Assembly (NCBI GenBank): GCA_014529385.2
Contig: CM043943.1
Span: forward strand, 102,832,355 to 102,896,354
DNA length: 64,000 bases
Direction: 5' to 3'
DNA from: Adiantum capillus-veneris
Taxonomy: Eukaryota > Streptophyta > Polypodiopsida > Polypodiales > Pteridaceae
Below are positions 9,693-19,473 of the stretch, piece by piece (the stretch's first letter is position 1; every line of letters starts with the position of its first letter). The position numbers and the translations under genes were made by a program. The notes below the pieces were generated by a model. It was not told the origin of the DNA. It searched no databases and was given only the letters and a program-made list of their open reading frames with translations.

Positions 9693-11842
9693 GCGGGCTG
9701 TCTTTCTATAGGGTATGCAATCCTAAAAAAGGAACAATACAAACATAAATAAAAGTAGAAACAATAACTATAGTTTTTGGGCCTACAAACCTTAAACCAA
9801 AAAAGTCAAAGACTATAGTAGTCATGAGCAGGGGACCAAAAATAGAGTCTACAAAGGACCACCTAACAATAGTCAACCGGTTAGGCGATTACAGACTGTG
9901 GATCCAACTCAATATTCAAAGAAAATTTCCAAAGCCAGCACCCTCGTTTATCTAGAAAGAAAAACCTTATGTATAGGATGTGTGTCTAGCTGTTTTAATC
10001 TTAGATAATAAGACATAATTGAACTTTAACATTCAATGGACATCTAGCAATGGAACAAAGAACAAATAAGTACAAAAACAATTCAGTATTAGAATCATTT
10101 AAGTACAATGTTTATAGAAAGAGATCCCCTTTCAGTACATAGATACTAAAAGAACTTCCCAAATCATAAGTGAGTGTTCCATCTAGTGTAGGACAGCTTG
10201 CCAAAGTAAAAAAAAACCCTCCAAGATAAGATAGAGTCCTTACCTACATCCATCCAAACAAGACAACAATTCAGTTAGCCTTGGATGTGTTTTACAAGTA
10301 TCAATGGACTATACCAATTGTTATCCATGTCCATCTTTAAAAAAAAATTAAACCTTTCCAAGCTAAGTCTATAGATTTAAAGTAAAGATGTTGTCACTTA
10401 TTAAAAACCCAAGTTTTTAGTAAAAATATTATTTTGATTAGAAGGCCATAACCCCTTCTAATCCAAGTGTCTTATTCCTCCATCAATGTTTTTATCAGTT
10501 ATTTTCCACCTTTTCGAATGAAGCTCCAATACATGACTCTTATAAAAATAATCCTTAAAAAATTCCAAAAAATATCAAGCTTGTTTATGTTTATTTAGGT
10601 CAGCTACAGTTTATGCCCATTAGGGTTCATGGAATACAAATATTCCCCTAGTTTGTATATCACTTACCTTAATTATCCATCTCTTAGCAAACCAAGTGGC
10701 AAGGATCCCTTGCGGTATCAAGCCAGACCGTATGTCAAACCATGAAGTCAAAGGAATAAATTCCTATATGGTTTTTTTCAATTATACCGTACCTTGTGAA
10801 TGCAAAAAGTATTGTAATACCTTATCAAGACAACCAGTTAACGAATAACTCTAGTGTTAATATGCAGTCGGCGGGCCATACCCCACAACTAAAAACAATC
10901 CAATATCAGCCGGGCCAAACCCCCAATTTACCATAAAGCCAGTATTGTGCTTGCTCTGTAACCAATAACAAGTTTAAAACCAGAAAACATCCGGGGTATA
11001 GCCCCCCTCCCCAAAAGGTTTATTTGAATAATTTCTGTGCTAAGCAGCCACGGAGTATTCACACAAAAAAACCAACCAAAAACACAATAATAGTATGCAC
11101 TAGGGCCAGACCCCTTTACATAATTTGGCGTATAATATTGTGCAACCTACAACATCAATTAGTCAAAAAAATCCTAGTAAATATGCAGGGTAATCCCCCA
11201 TCCCACAAATTTTAATGCATCAACATTATGTCATGCCATCAACAAGAGGCCCCACATTGCCAAGCCTTGCAACAATAATAATGAACCCCCAAAAGAAACA
11301 ACACAGTCTGACGGGATGTACCACCAATTTTTTTTAAAAGCAGTCAAATGGGATGTGTCAACGTAGCCTGTAAATGGTATCACCCAACAGAGGCTTAGAA
11401 AATCCCAAAGTACTTTGATATTCTCAGGAACACATATTATTAATAGAAGTAACTTTGAATTATGCATCGCTAATTGTGACAGTAGAGAAAAAAACCAGTT
11501 AACGACAACCCCCTTTTTCCTAAGAGGTCAAAAAGCTAGACATTTATACCCAATACGATTGCAAGCAGTATGATGTCAGCGGCAAAGTCATTTGAGCCAA
11601 GTATACACAACTGCCATTCCACTGTGTGTCATCCGATTTATACTTACCTTATTGTGCGAACACATACAAAAGTATGCTCTATGTACAACAATAGAAAAAT
11701 ACAAACAGAACCAGTACAAATGTAAGCTAGGGTAGAGAAAAAAAAAACCATGAGAAACCTCAGTGGTCAACTCCATAGCTCCTTATTTGAAGCAAGCAGT
11801 AGATTTTTCAGAAAAAAACAAAACAGACCACCAACCTTGGCT

Positions 11843-11880
11843 AAGTGAGGGGCAGAGATGCACCCTCACCTGTATATATA
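11843..11880 (-). promoter_or_regulatory. A-unit d TATA box with adjacent hairpin
   Basis: Minus-strand TATATATA (11873-11880) is followed by GGTGAGGG (11863-11870) pairing with AAGTGAGGG's complement at 11843-11851. One base of the stem differs from unit c, yet the pairing is mostly kept. Confidence 0.55.
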
Positions 11881-11946
11881 GTGGAAGGAGGAGGGACTGC
11901 CATTCCTATGAGCGGGAGCCATAAGTGAGCCGGGCCACCTTCCTAG

Positions 11947-11950
<4 letters not shown>

Positions 11951-11995
<45 letters not shown>
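11951..11995. repeat. (TG)n microsatellite in A-unit d
   Basis: A 45-bp GT run at the same internal position as the run in A-unit c. Confidence 0.95.
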
Positions 11996-12000
<5 letters not shown>

Positions 12001-12170
12001 CTATTTGGCGTGCAGATATCCAAGAGTGGGGAGATCTACTAGAGAGGCCACCTTCGTGGAGTGATGAAGAGCGATTCCCAAAATGAAGTCATGCGTCTAT
12101 GCTAGAGCTAGTGATAATCAATTAGAACTTAGGTTAATTATGAGAAAAAGGTCCTATAGTGTAAAGTAGT

Positions 12171-13761
12171 TGTCATAATAATCAATATCTAATTCTCCTA
12201 AATGATTTTCTCATATTAAACTGATCATTTAATGTGGGGAAGTGCCAAGGGAGAAAAAGCTAGAATATTGGTTAAGTTAGCAAACCGGCCACAATAGGGA
12301 TCCAAAGGAGGGAAAATAGGGATCCAAAGGGGGGGCCATCTGCAAAAGAGCCATGTGAAACAATGGGCTAAAAAGACCCTAAGGTTCAGCCCATTAAGAC
12401 TTCCAAAATGCTAAGGTTCCAAAATTCAAAGGTTGTGTCCAAAGGTCAACCTTAGGGAAAATTGGATGCTTAGTGTGTGCCCAAAAAGTCTTTCTGCATC
12501 CCTACATGGGAGGGGGCGAGCCCCAAAGCTAGGGGATGAGAGAGAAAACCACACACACACACACAGGCTCCCTTTACACAAAGGGAATGAGGGACACATG
12601 TCAGCTCCCTAGGCCAGATGCCCACAAGGTGTGCCCAATTCCTATTGGAAGACCCTTGAAGTGGACCAATGAGAATTAAGCTAGAGTAAATCTAGTTTAA
12701 TTAATTTAAAAACATTTAATAAAAGAAACCAATAAGAATTAAGTGTCCTAGAAGACTATTGGGCAGTCTCCCAAGGGGTCCAATGAGCATTCAGAAGCCC
12801 CATGGCTTGCCTGATTCCTATTGGCCAGGAGGCAAAGGGGTCCAATGAGAGTTTAGTTTAATTATTTAATTATCTAAAGCTCTCACAAAAGGGGAAAGGG
12901 GGACACATGTCAGAAGGCTATCACTTATGCTGCTTAATTCCTATTGGCTTGACCTGGGGAGGTCCAATGAGGAAAAAGCCAGCCTAACTTAGCAGCTAGG
13001 GCTCGCCCAAGAGAGAGGGGGGGCTGATTTTTGCTTGGCATTCACTCTCACACTCTCACACTTGACCATGTGTGAAGGGAAAAATACTCTATCTCCTCCC
13101 AAGCTTTAATGGAGAGCTCATCACCTACTCCAAGCTTGTGAGATAGAAGCCTACATCAACACTCTCTTGGCATGTGGATGCAAATCCAACCAAGAGCCAA
13201 GCTTCAATGCATGCTCATCTTCTCTACCAAGCTAATTACTAAGCTAAGCTATGCTAATATGAGTGATTATGTGAGGAGATGTACTTCTTTCTCGTAAGAT
13301 ACTTCTTTTTCCTCTCAATCTACTCTCATACCCTGCTAGCTCTCACCATCTTCGAAGGTGTGTGAGGTCTTGGGTCTGAGAACGGGGATAATTCAAGTTG
13401 TGTTTGATTAAGTGTTTTGCTTGGTGTATGAAGCTTCCATCTTCATTGCACTAGCTAGTCTTGAAGGAACACAAAGAATTGTATTGTACAATGTCTCTCT
13501 TGATGGGAGAAACCATAATACAAAGCCTTTTGGAGGGGGGACCGGCTCCATGCAAATCCGGTCCTCAACTGTTGTCAATAACTTAATTTCTCTCTCTTTT
13601 GAAAGTATTGTCGATGCTATCTAACTAGGTGTTATGATTTTTGTTGCTCTCTCCACCCAAGCACTCTTGTAATTCTCATTAGGAATCTATTCTAATGAAA
13701 TGCCCACTATGTTCATGCTAAATTCCGCTACACATAAGATTTTAGGCCATTAAATGTTACA
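12171..13761 (+). repeat. 5' LTR of the Ty3/gypsy element
   Basis: It begins TGTCATAATA and ends ATGTTACA. A block at 12635-12972 holds repeated facing CCAAT motifs. A short (AC)n lies near 12550. I could not find a convincing TATA box, so the start site is not placed. Confidence 0.95.
12635..12972 (+). promoter_or_regulatory. Array of facing CCAAT motifs in the 5' LTR
   Basis: At least three modules of the form TTCCTATTGG - spacer - (G)GTCCAATGAG occur (12639/12665, 12815/12841, 12937/12963), plus looser ATTGG/CCAAT copies near 12729, 12756 and 12779. CCAAT boxes are bound by NF-Y complexes in plants; here each forward box faces an inverted one. An identical array is at about 19938-20275 in the 3' LTR. 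Enhancer function is inferred. Confidence 0.5.
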
Positions 13762-13762
13762 T

Positions 13763-13774
13763 TGGTATCAGAGC
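13763..13774 (+). other. Primer binding site, initiator tRNA-Met type
   Basis: TGGTATCAGAGC lies one base after the 5' LTR end and is the standard plant initiator tRNA-Met primer site. The leader then runs about 400 bp to the gag start with no other recognised feature. Confidence 0.95.
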
Positions 13775-14178
13775 TCAAGGTTTCTCTTTTCTTGCTCAAG
13801 AAGGGAGGTCCTCAAGCTAGCTACAAATGGTTGGTATTATTAATTGCCTGTGAGTAAGTAGAATAGGGATTTTTCAGCCTTGCAGTGCGCCTGCCTTTGT
13901 GCAGTTAACGGGGCATCACCGTCGAGAGCTATGGTCTTAATAGTGGAGTCCTACGGGGCTTGCCTACGGCTTAACCACTATTGAGCTATTAGAAGCTTGA
14001 CAGGAGCCGGTGCTGTTTTGGTGTCGAAAGACCCTCTCTTCTATTCCTTGCAATTAATGGTATTCGAGCCGCGGGTACAGTAGCTTGAGTGCTTTTTCTA
14101 AAGGGGTAAAGAGGAGTAGCAACTAGGGCTTGAAGTGCCAAAGTACACCTAAAAAGTTTACACCTAAAAATTGTTAGA

Positions 14179-17100
14179 ATGGCTGACAATATTAAAGAGA
14201 GTGAAATTAATGTTGATAACTTTGATTTTGCTCATGAGCAAGCTACTAATGATGCTTCAATGCTTGTTAATTATCTTGTTTCTAGGCTTCAACAAGCCAT
14301 GGGCAATCCATCTCTCCAAAGTGAAGTGCAACGGCAGCTCCGTGCTCACGGGATTCTCCAAGTTCATCACCATGACGAGAGAACACCTAGGAAGCCTCCT
14401 TGTGAGACTACCAAAAGAGGTCTCTCTCCGATTCGGGAAGAAGAAGAGAATCCATATGAAGGGCTCAAGAACTTACTTCTTGATGATGCATCTCCTTCCC
14501 AAAGGAGAACTCAAGAGCCTCCACCGAAGGAACGAGAAAGAAGCGAGTCTCCCGCCACCTCGGCGGAGATGGCTCCACGAAGACGGCGGGCTAAACGCTC
14601 TCCATCACCACCAAAGCGGAGAAGACCATCACACTCTTCTCCACGCCATAATTCAAAGAGGGATGATAAAAAGCAAGAGAAGAAAAAGGCAAGAAAGAGG
14701 ACACCCTCTTCTCCATCTTCTTTATCCTCTTCCTCTTATGAAAGCTATGGTGAAAACGACAAAGATCAAGACAAGAAAAAGGCGAGAAAGAGGTCACCCT
14801 CTTCTCCACCTTCTTCAAATTCTTCATCTTCTGAAGAAAGTGATGGTGCAACTTTTGAACCATCAAAAAGAAGAGGCCATAGAAAATCCTATGCCGCATG
14901 GAAGAGGTCGTCCAAGCTGAAGAAATTCAAAGAGGGAGGGAAGAGCATCTCTTTCCTAACCTATGATGGCACCTTCGGTGCTACAGACAAAGTTTTGGCC
15001 TTTATCCAGCAATTCAATGCGGCGTTTGGAGATGAGGGCTTCACGGAGTCCTCTAAGCTACGCCATGTAGCTATGCACTTTCAAAAGTCCGCCAGACAAT
15101 GGTGGTCTAGCCTACGAGCCAACGGTGAAGCTCCACGAACATGGAAGGCTTTAAGAGCTTCCATTATGAAGCAGTTTTTGGCCACCGATGCCAAAGACAA
15201 AGTACTCACCGAATGGCGAAGCTTAAAGCTCTCTCCCAATGAATCCATCCACAAATATGTAGACAAGTTTTGGGACCTACAACTCAAAGACACTGTCTTC
15301 AAAAAGTTGGATTTTGGAGAGCAAAAGCAACAATTTTGTGCGGGCTTAACCGAAGAAATGGCGGAGTATGTCAACTCCCAAAGGCCACGTACCATATCGG
15401 CGGTAATACACCATACTATGGTGGCCTCGCGAATCAATTTCCAAACGGGGGGTAAAAGAAATAATAAGCCCCCGGAAAACAAAGGTACCAATGAGCCTAA
15501 GGGGAAGGACAATGTCCAAAAGTCTCCTAAGGGCAATTCCAACAAAGCTAAAGAGAAGGGAGTTTACAAAGGAAAGAATAAACTCTCTCCTGAAGAGCTT
15601 GAGCGTTATCGTAAAGATAACCGGTGTTTCAAGTGCGGCGAACAAGGGCATGCGTACCGCGCTTGTCCCCAAAAGAACAACCGCCAAGATCCTCCTAGAG
15701 CTTCTTTGGTTGAAATCCAAGAGGAGGAGATTCACCAAACTCACCACAAAGGATCTCCACTATGCCATGCTTGGGGAAAGGTAAGAGAACATGATGCTTT
15801 TATTCTCTTTGACCCTGGTTCTACTCACAATTTCATATCTATGGAGTTAGCCACCAAGCTAGGCATACAATCCTACGAGATGGGAGATATCCTACCCGCA
15901 GACAGTGCCTTCAAGGGGCAAGAAGCTTCAGTCACTCCCTTAATCGGGAAATTGAGGCTTCATGTCCAAGGCTATGTGGACAAAGAGGATTTCTTTATCT
16001 CTCCTCTCAAGCATGAGGATGTAATCCTAGGGGCACCATGGTTTGACCGTTTGGCTGCCCATGTTAAATTTCCTGAAAGGAGAATCTCCTTTAAGTTCAG
16101 GGAAAAGGACATGTATATAGATGCTAGGGAGATGGGTAACACCATCCCCATTGTACATACACCAGCTTTCAACAAGTCAATAAAGACATCTATTTCCGTG
16201 TACATGATTTTTGTTAAAGATTCTCAAAATGAACCTAATGCTTTAGCAAAAGAAAATAAAAGCAACCAAAAGGAATTAGAGTTATCCAATTTTCTCAAGG
16301 GGTTTCAAGATGTCTTTATTGACGACATCCCTTGTGAGCTACCTCCTAAACGAGGTAATGACGACCATGCAATTGAACTTCTTCCAGGAAGTTCACCGCC
16401 TAACAAACCTCCTTATAGAGTTTCTCAAGCTCAACAAGAGGAGATTATGCGGCAAGTGCATGAGTTAATTGAGAAGGGCATGGTTAGGCCTAGCTCATCT
16501 CCATTTTGCTCATCTGTGCTATTAGTGCAAAAGAAAGACGGCACATATCGTATGTGTGTCGACTATAGAGCACTAAATAGGATCACTATCAAGAATAGGT
16601 TTCCCGTTCCATGGGTAGAAGACCTATTTGATAAGCTACAAGGATCGACCTACTTCAGTAGGATTGACCTAAAAAGTGGTTATCATCAAATAAGGATAGT
16701 TGATCAAGACATTGTAAAGACCGCATTTTGTACTACATTTGGTCTTTACGAATACATTGTCATGCCTTTTGGCTTGACTAATGCACCAGCCACATTTAAT
16801 CGCTTGATGGAGAAGCTGTTCAGACCTCATCGAACCTTCACTGGAGTGTTCTTTGATGATATTATCATCTACTCTAATTCATTAGAGGAACACAAGCAAC
16901 ACCTCCAGGTAATATTTCAAGTTTTAAGAGAGAATAAACTTTATGTTAATCGAAAGAAAAGTGAATTTTTCTTGCAAGAGATTCAATATTTAGGTCACAT
17001 TATCTCTCAAGATGGAATCCAAATGGATCCATCCAAGTTAGAGGTAATAAAAGGATGGCCTAAACCAAGGAATCTTCATGAACTAAGAAGCTTTATAGGT

Positions 17101-19116
17101 ATGTGTGCATACTATAGACGCTTCATAGAAAAGTTCTCACAAATTGCGGGACCATTACATGACCTAACAAAGAAAAATGTTAGGTATACGTGGTCTGCTA
17201 AGGAGAACAATGCTTTCGAAAAGCTTATCTCTCAACCTGTGCTTACACTACCGGATCTCTCAAAACCATTTGAGGTCCAATGTGATGCTTGTGGTGATTG
17301 CCTTGGGGCTGTTTTGCTCCAAGAAGGGCACGCCATAGGCTATGAGAGTCGAAGGCTCGACCTTGTTGAGCAAGCTCTAGGCATATACGAAAAAGAACTC
17401 CTTGCAGTTCTACATGCCTTAGACTCATGGAAGCACTATTTATTGGGGACTCCTTTCATTCTGCGAACGGATCACCAAAGTCTTAAGTACTTCATGACGC
17501 AGACCAAGCTCTCCGACAAACAAATGAGGTGGGCAAATTTCCTTTCGCAATTTCATTTTCATATTGCTCACATTGCTGGCAAGCATAATCAAGTAGCCGA
17601 TGCACTCTCAAGACGACCGAGAGTGAATGCGGTTTCCATAGCAACTCACAATGATCTATCTTTAATGATAGATGAGTATGCTATTGATCCCGATTTTAGA
17701 GATGTGATTTCAGCCCTTGCATTAGGGAAGAAAGAAGAACCATTTACTTTACAAGATGGTTATCTTCTCTATGGCAATAGACTATGCGTTACTAACTCAC
17801 TACGTGAGAAAGTAATGTATGAATCTCATGCTCCCCCATATGCGGGGCATAGAGGGATTCAGTCTACCCTAAAGGGAATTGAAACATATTTCTATTGGCC
17901 TACCATGAAAGTGAACATACATGAGTATGTTTCCAAATGTGTGGTATGTCAAAAGACAAAATTTGATAGAGGGAAGCAACTTGGATTGCTTCAACCCTTG
18001 CCAATCCCTAATTCACCTTGGGAGAGCATATCCATGGATTTTATCTTTGGATTGCCTAAGTCTATCCATGGGAATACGGGAATATGGACGATAGTAGACA
18101 GGTTCAGTAAACAAGCTCATTTTATACCTGTCAAAAAGACTATCAAAGCCCATCAAATGGCAACCCTCTTCATTTCGCAAATTTTCAAGTACCATGGCTT
18201 GCCAATGTCCATAGTGTCGGATAGAGATCCTAGAATGACCAGTAATTTCTGGAAGGGTCTCTTTGAGAATTTAGGAACAAGGCTAAACTTCTCTTCGGCC
18301 TATCATCCACAAACTGATGGCCAAAGTGAAATAGCTAACCTAACTATTCTCGATCTACTAAAAGCCTATGTAACGGAAGTAGATCAAAGATCCCAATGGG
18401 AGAAGTACTTACCCTTAGTAGAGTATGCTTACAATAACACTGTACATACTTCTACAGGAAAAGCACCTTTCGAGGTAATTGAGGGAAGATCAAAAAGTCC
18501 CTTGCTACTTAAGGTACATGGGAAGATCTTCGCTGCAGATGAGTATAGCCGAGACCTACAAGAATCTTTCCAAAAGATTAAGGAGGCTATCTCTATCTCA
18601 CAGCAAAGGCAAAAGGCTGCTGCTGACAAGCACAGAAGAGCCCAAGCCTTTAAAGAAAACGATTGGGTCTTGTTAAAGTTTCCTAAGGCTCGATTAAGGC
18701 ACACGACGGGCAAGAATCCTACGGGCCACCAAAAGTACTATGCTAAACTAGCAAAAAGGTACTATGGTCCCTTCCAGATTCTTAGGCCAATCAATGAGAT
18801 GGCCTATCAACTTAAGTTGCCCAATCATTGGCTCATACACAATGCTTTTCATGTGAGCCTCTTAAAGCCTTACAAAGGAGAGCCACCTCAAGAACCAACT
18901 ATTGAAGACCCACCGGAGATCGAGGACCACGAGGAGGTGCTGCAGCCCGAGTCCATTCTCCGACATGAAGACAAGGTATTAAGAGGCGGTAAGACTATCC
19001 GACGATATCTTATTAAGTTTAAGAATTATCCTTTTGAAGATGCTAGATGGATGCAAGGCATACAATTAAAGGATAACCTAAACCTTGTCAATGCTTACAA
19101 TGCTTCCCAAGAGTAA
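14179..19116 (+). CDS. Ty3/gypsy Gag-Pol polyprotein (1645 aa)
   Basis: One uninterrupted frame encodes all proteins of the element. Residues about 130-240 are an Arg/Ser-rich segment with two copies of a KKKARKR(T/S)PSSP motif. Next come the capsid-like Gag region, a CCHC knuckle (CFKCGEQGHAYRAC, about 481-494), an aspartic protease with FDPGST (about 544) and the RT with FFDDIIIYS (about 890). RNase H starts near 1031 (CDACGD). The integrase has an HHCC finger (about 1216-1257) and catalytic D, D, E near 1285, 1345 and 1381. A chromodomain-like tail sits near 1590-1625 (YLIKFKNYPFEDARW), suggesting a chromovirus that targets particular chromatin. The protease reads D-P-G rather than the usual D-S/T-G. 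The ATG at 14179 is the first long in-frame start after the leader. Confidence 0.95.
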   Translation: MADNIKESEINVDNFDFAHEQATNDASMLVNYLVSRLQQAMGNPSLQSEVQRQLRAHGILQVHHHDERTPRKPPCETTKRGLSPIREEEENPYEGLKNLLLDDASPSQRRTQEPPPKERERSESPATSAEMAPRRRRAKRSPSPPKRRRPSHSSPRHNSKRDDKKQEKKKARKRTPSSPSSLSSSSYESYGENDKDQDKKKARKRSPSSPPSSNSSSSEESDGATFEPSKRRGHRKSYAAWKRSSKLKKFKEGGKSISFLTYDGTFGATDKVLAFIQQFNAAFGDEGFTESSKLRHVAMHFQKSARQWWSSLRANGEAPRTWKALRASIMKQFLATDAKDKVLTEWRSLKLSPNESIHKYVDKFWDLQLKDTVFKKLDFGEQKQQFCAGLTEEMAEYVNSQRPRTISAVIHHTMVASRINFQTGGKRNNKPPENKGTNEPKGKDNVQKSPKGNSNKAKEKGVYKGKNKLSPEELERYRKDNRCFKCGEQGHAYRACPQKNNRQDPPRASLVEIQEEEIHQTHHKGSPLCHAWGKVREHDAFILFDPGSTHNFISMELATKLGIQSYEMGDILPADSAFKGQEASVTPLIGKLRLHVQGYVDKEDFFISPLKHEDVILGAPWFDRLAAHVKFPERRISFKFREKDMYIDAREMGNTIPIVHTPAFNKSIKTSISVYMIFVKDSQNEPNALAKENKSNQKELELSNFLKGFQDVFIDDIPCELPPKRGNDDHAIELLPGSSPPNKPPYRVSQAQQEEIMRQVHELIEKGMVRPSSSPFCSSVLLVQKKDGTYRMCVDYRALNRITIKNRFPVPWVEDLFDKLQGSTYFSRIDLKSGYHQIRIVDQDIVKTAFCTTFGLYEYIVMPFGLTNAPATFNRLMEKLFRPHRTFTGVFFDDIIIYSNSLEEHKQHLQVIFQVLRENKLYVNRKKSEFFLQEIQYLGHIISQDGIQMDPSKLEVIKGWPKPRNLHELRSFIGMCAYYRRFIEKFSQIAGPLHDLTKKNVRYTWSAKENNAFEKLISQPVLTLPDLSKPFEVQCDACGDCLGAVLLQEGHAIGYESRRLDLVEQALGIYEKELLAVLHALDSWKHYLLGTPFILRTDHQSLKYFMTQTKLSDKQMRWANFLSQFHFHIAHIAGKHNQVADALSRRPRVNAVSIATHNDLSLMIDEYAIDPDFRDVISALALGKKEEPFTLQDGYLLYGNRLCVTNSLREKVMYESHAPPYAGHRGIQSTLKGIETYFYWPTMKVNIHEYVSKCVVCQKTKFDRGKQLGLLQPLPIPNSPWESISMDFIFGLPKSIHGNTGIWTIVDRFSKQAHFIPVKKTIKAHQMATLFISQIFKYHGLPMSIVSDRDPRMTSNFWKGLFENLGTRLNFSSAYHPQTDGQSEIANLTILDLLKAYVTEVDQRSQWEKYLPLVEYAYNNTVHTSTGKAPFEVIEGRSKSPLLLKVHGKIFAADEYSRDLQESFQKIKEAISISQQRQKAAADKHRRAQAFKENDWVLLKFPKARLRHTTGKNPTGHQKYYAKLAKRYYGPFQILRPINEMAYQLKLPNHWLIHNAFHVSLLKPYKGEPPQEPTIEDPPEIEDHEEVLQPESILRHEDKVLRGGKTIRRYLIKFKNYPFEDARWMQGIQLKDNLNLVNAYNASQE

Positions 19117-19473
19117 GCAAATGTACAAAATGTTAAAAATGAACAAAAATTTTTGTCTTATAAGACTTTCTTTTTCTTTATTTGTGCACAAAAATGAAGT
19201 AGTATGCATGCTTAGATCAAGTTTGCGGAGACGACGTCTCCCGAACACCAAGTAGAGCTTGTCACTCTACTATGGAAGACTGATAGGACTAATGTGCAGA
19301 CATGCTTGCGGCAGCCTCAGGCTCTCAAGCGCCAAATGGACTAGTCATCCATTATGGAATGATGTCGTAGGGTAACATAGGGATCCTCTACCCGCTAAGA
19401 AAAGGACTCATGCATATGCTTTATCTTCTCTACACCATAGTCGAGGACGACTATGATTTCAAGAGAGAGGTAA
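19117..19473 (+). other. Untranslated 3' region and polypurine tract
   Basis: No coding sequence is visible between the gag-pol stop and the 3' LTR. The near-palindrome GGAGACGACGTCTCC lies near 19227. The purine run AAGAGAGAGG (19461-19470), three bases before the LTR, is the likely plus-strand primer. Confidence 0.8.

Larger units (their letters stand above)
5890..9985 (-). mobile_element. PLE1, degenerate Penelope-like retroelement
   Basis: The block reads on the minus strand from about 9985 (next to A-unit d) to a 3' end at about 5900. The N-terminal domain lies at 9506-9318 and 8037-7043, the reverse transcriptase at 6885-6063 and the terminal foldable motif at 5933-5977. Frames are broken, for example a one-base shift near 7365, so it is inactive. 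A piggyBac-like element at 7998-9336 splits it; removing that restores collinearity with PLE3. The family call rests on RT motifs KIHK..FRWISDA, GIPMG..SP..CNIYL and YRYMDN..NN, which match the Naiad/Chlamys branch of PLEs as I know it. No GIY-YIG endonuclease domain is visible before or after the RT. Confidence 0.7.
9985..12170 (-). repeat. A-unit d, left part (gamma type)
   Basis: This is collinear with A-unit c over its whole length. It continues at 21070 after removal of the Ty3/gypsy insertion, whose 5-bp duplication GTAGT is at 12166-12170 and 21065-21069. On the minus strand it leads directly into PLE1, so its promoter could have driven that element. Short open frames inside it (for example 11024-11215) are not conserved and are not called. 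Confidence 0.7.

Noticed and set aside
13412-13624. 70-codon open frame in the 5' LTR, repeated at 20715-20927
   Set aside because: It is present twice only because the LTRs are duplicates; it has no start context or family resemblance.
14591-14899. Minus-strand frame overlapping Gag
   Set aside because: It is a shadow of the Arg/Ser-rich Gag codons; the plus-strand polyprotein explains this DNA.
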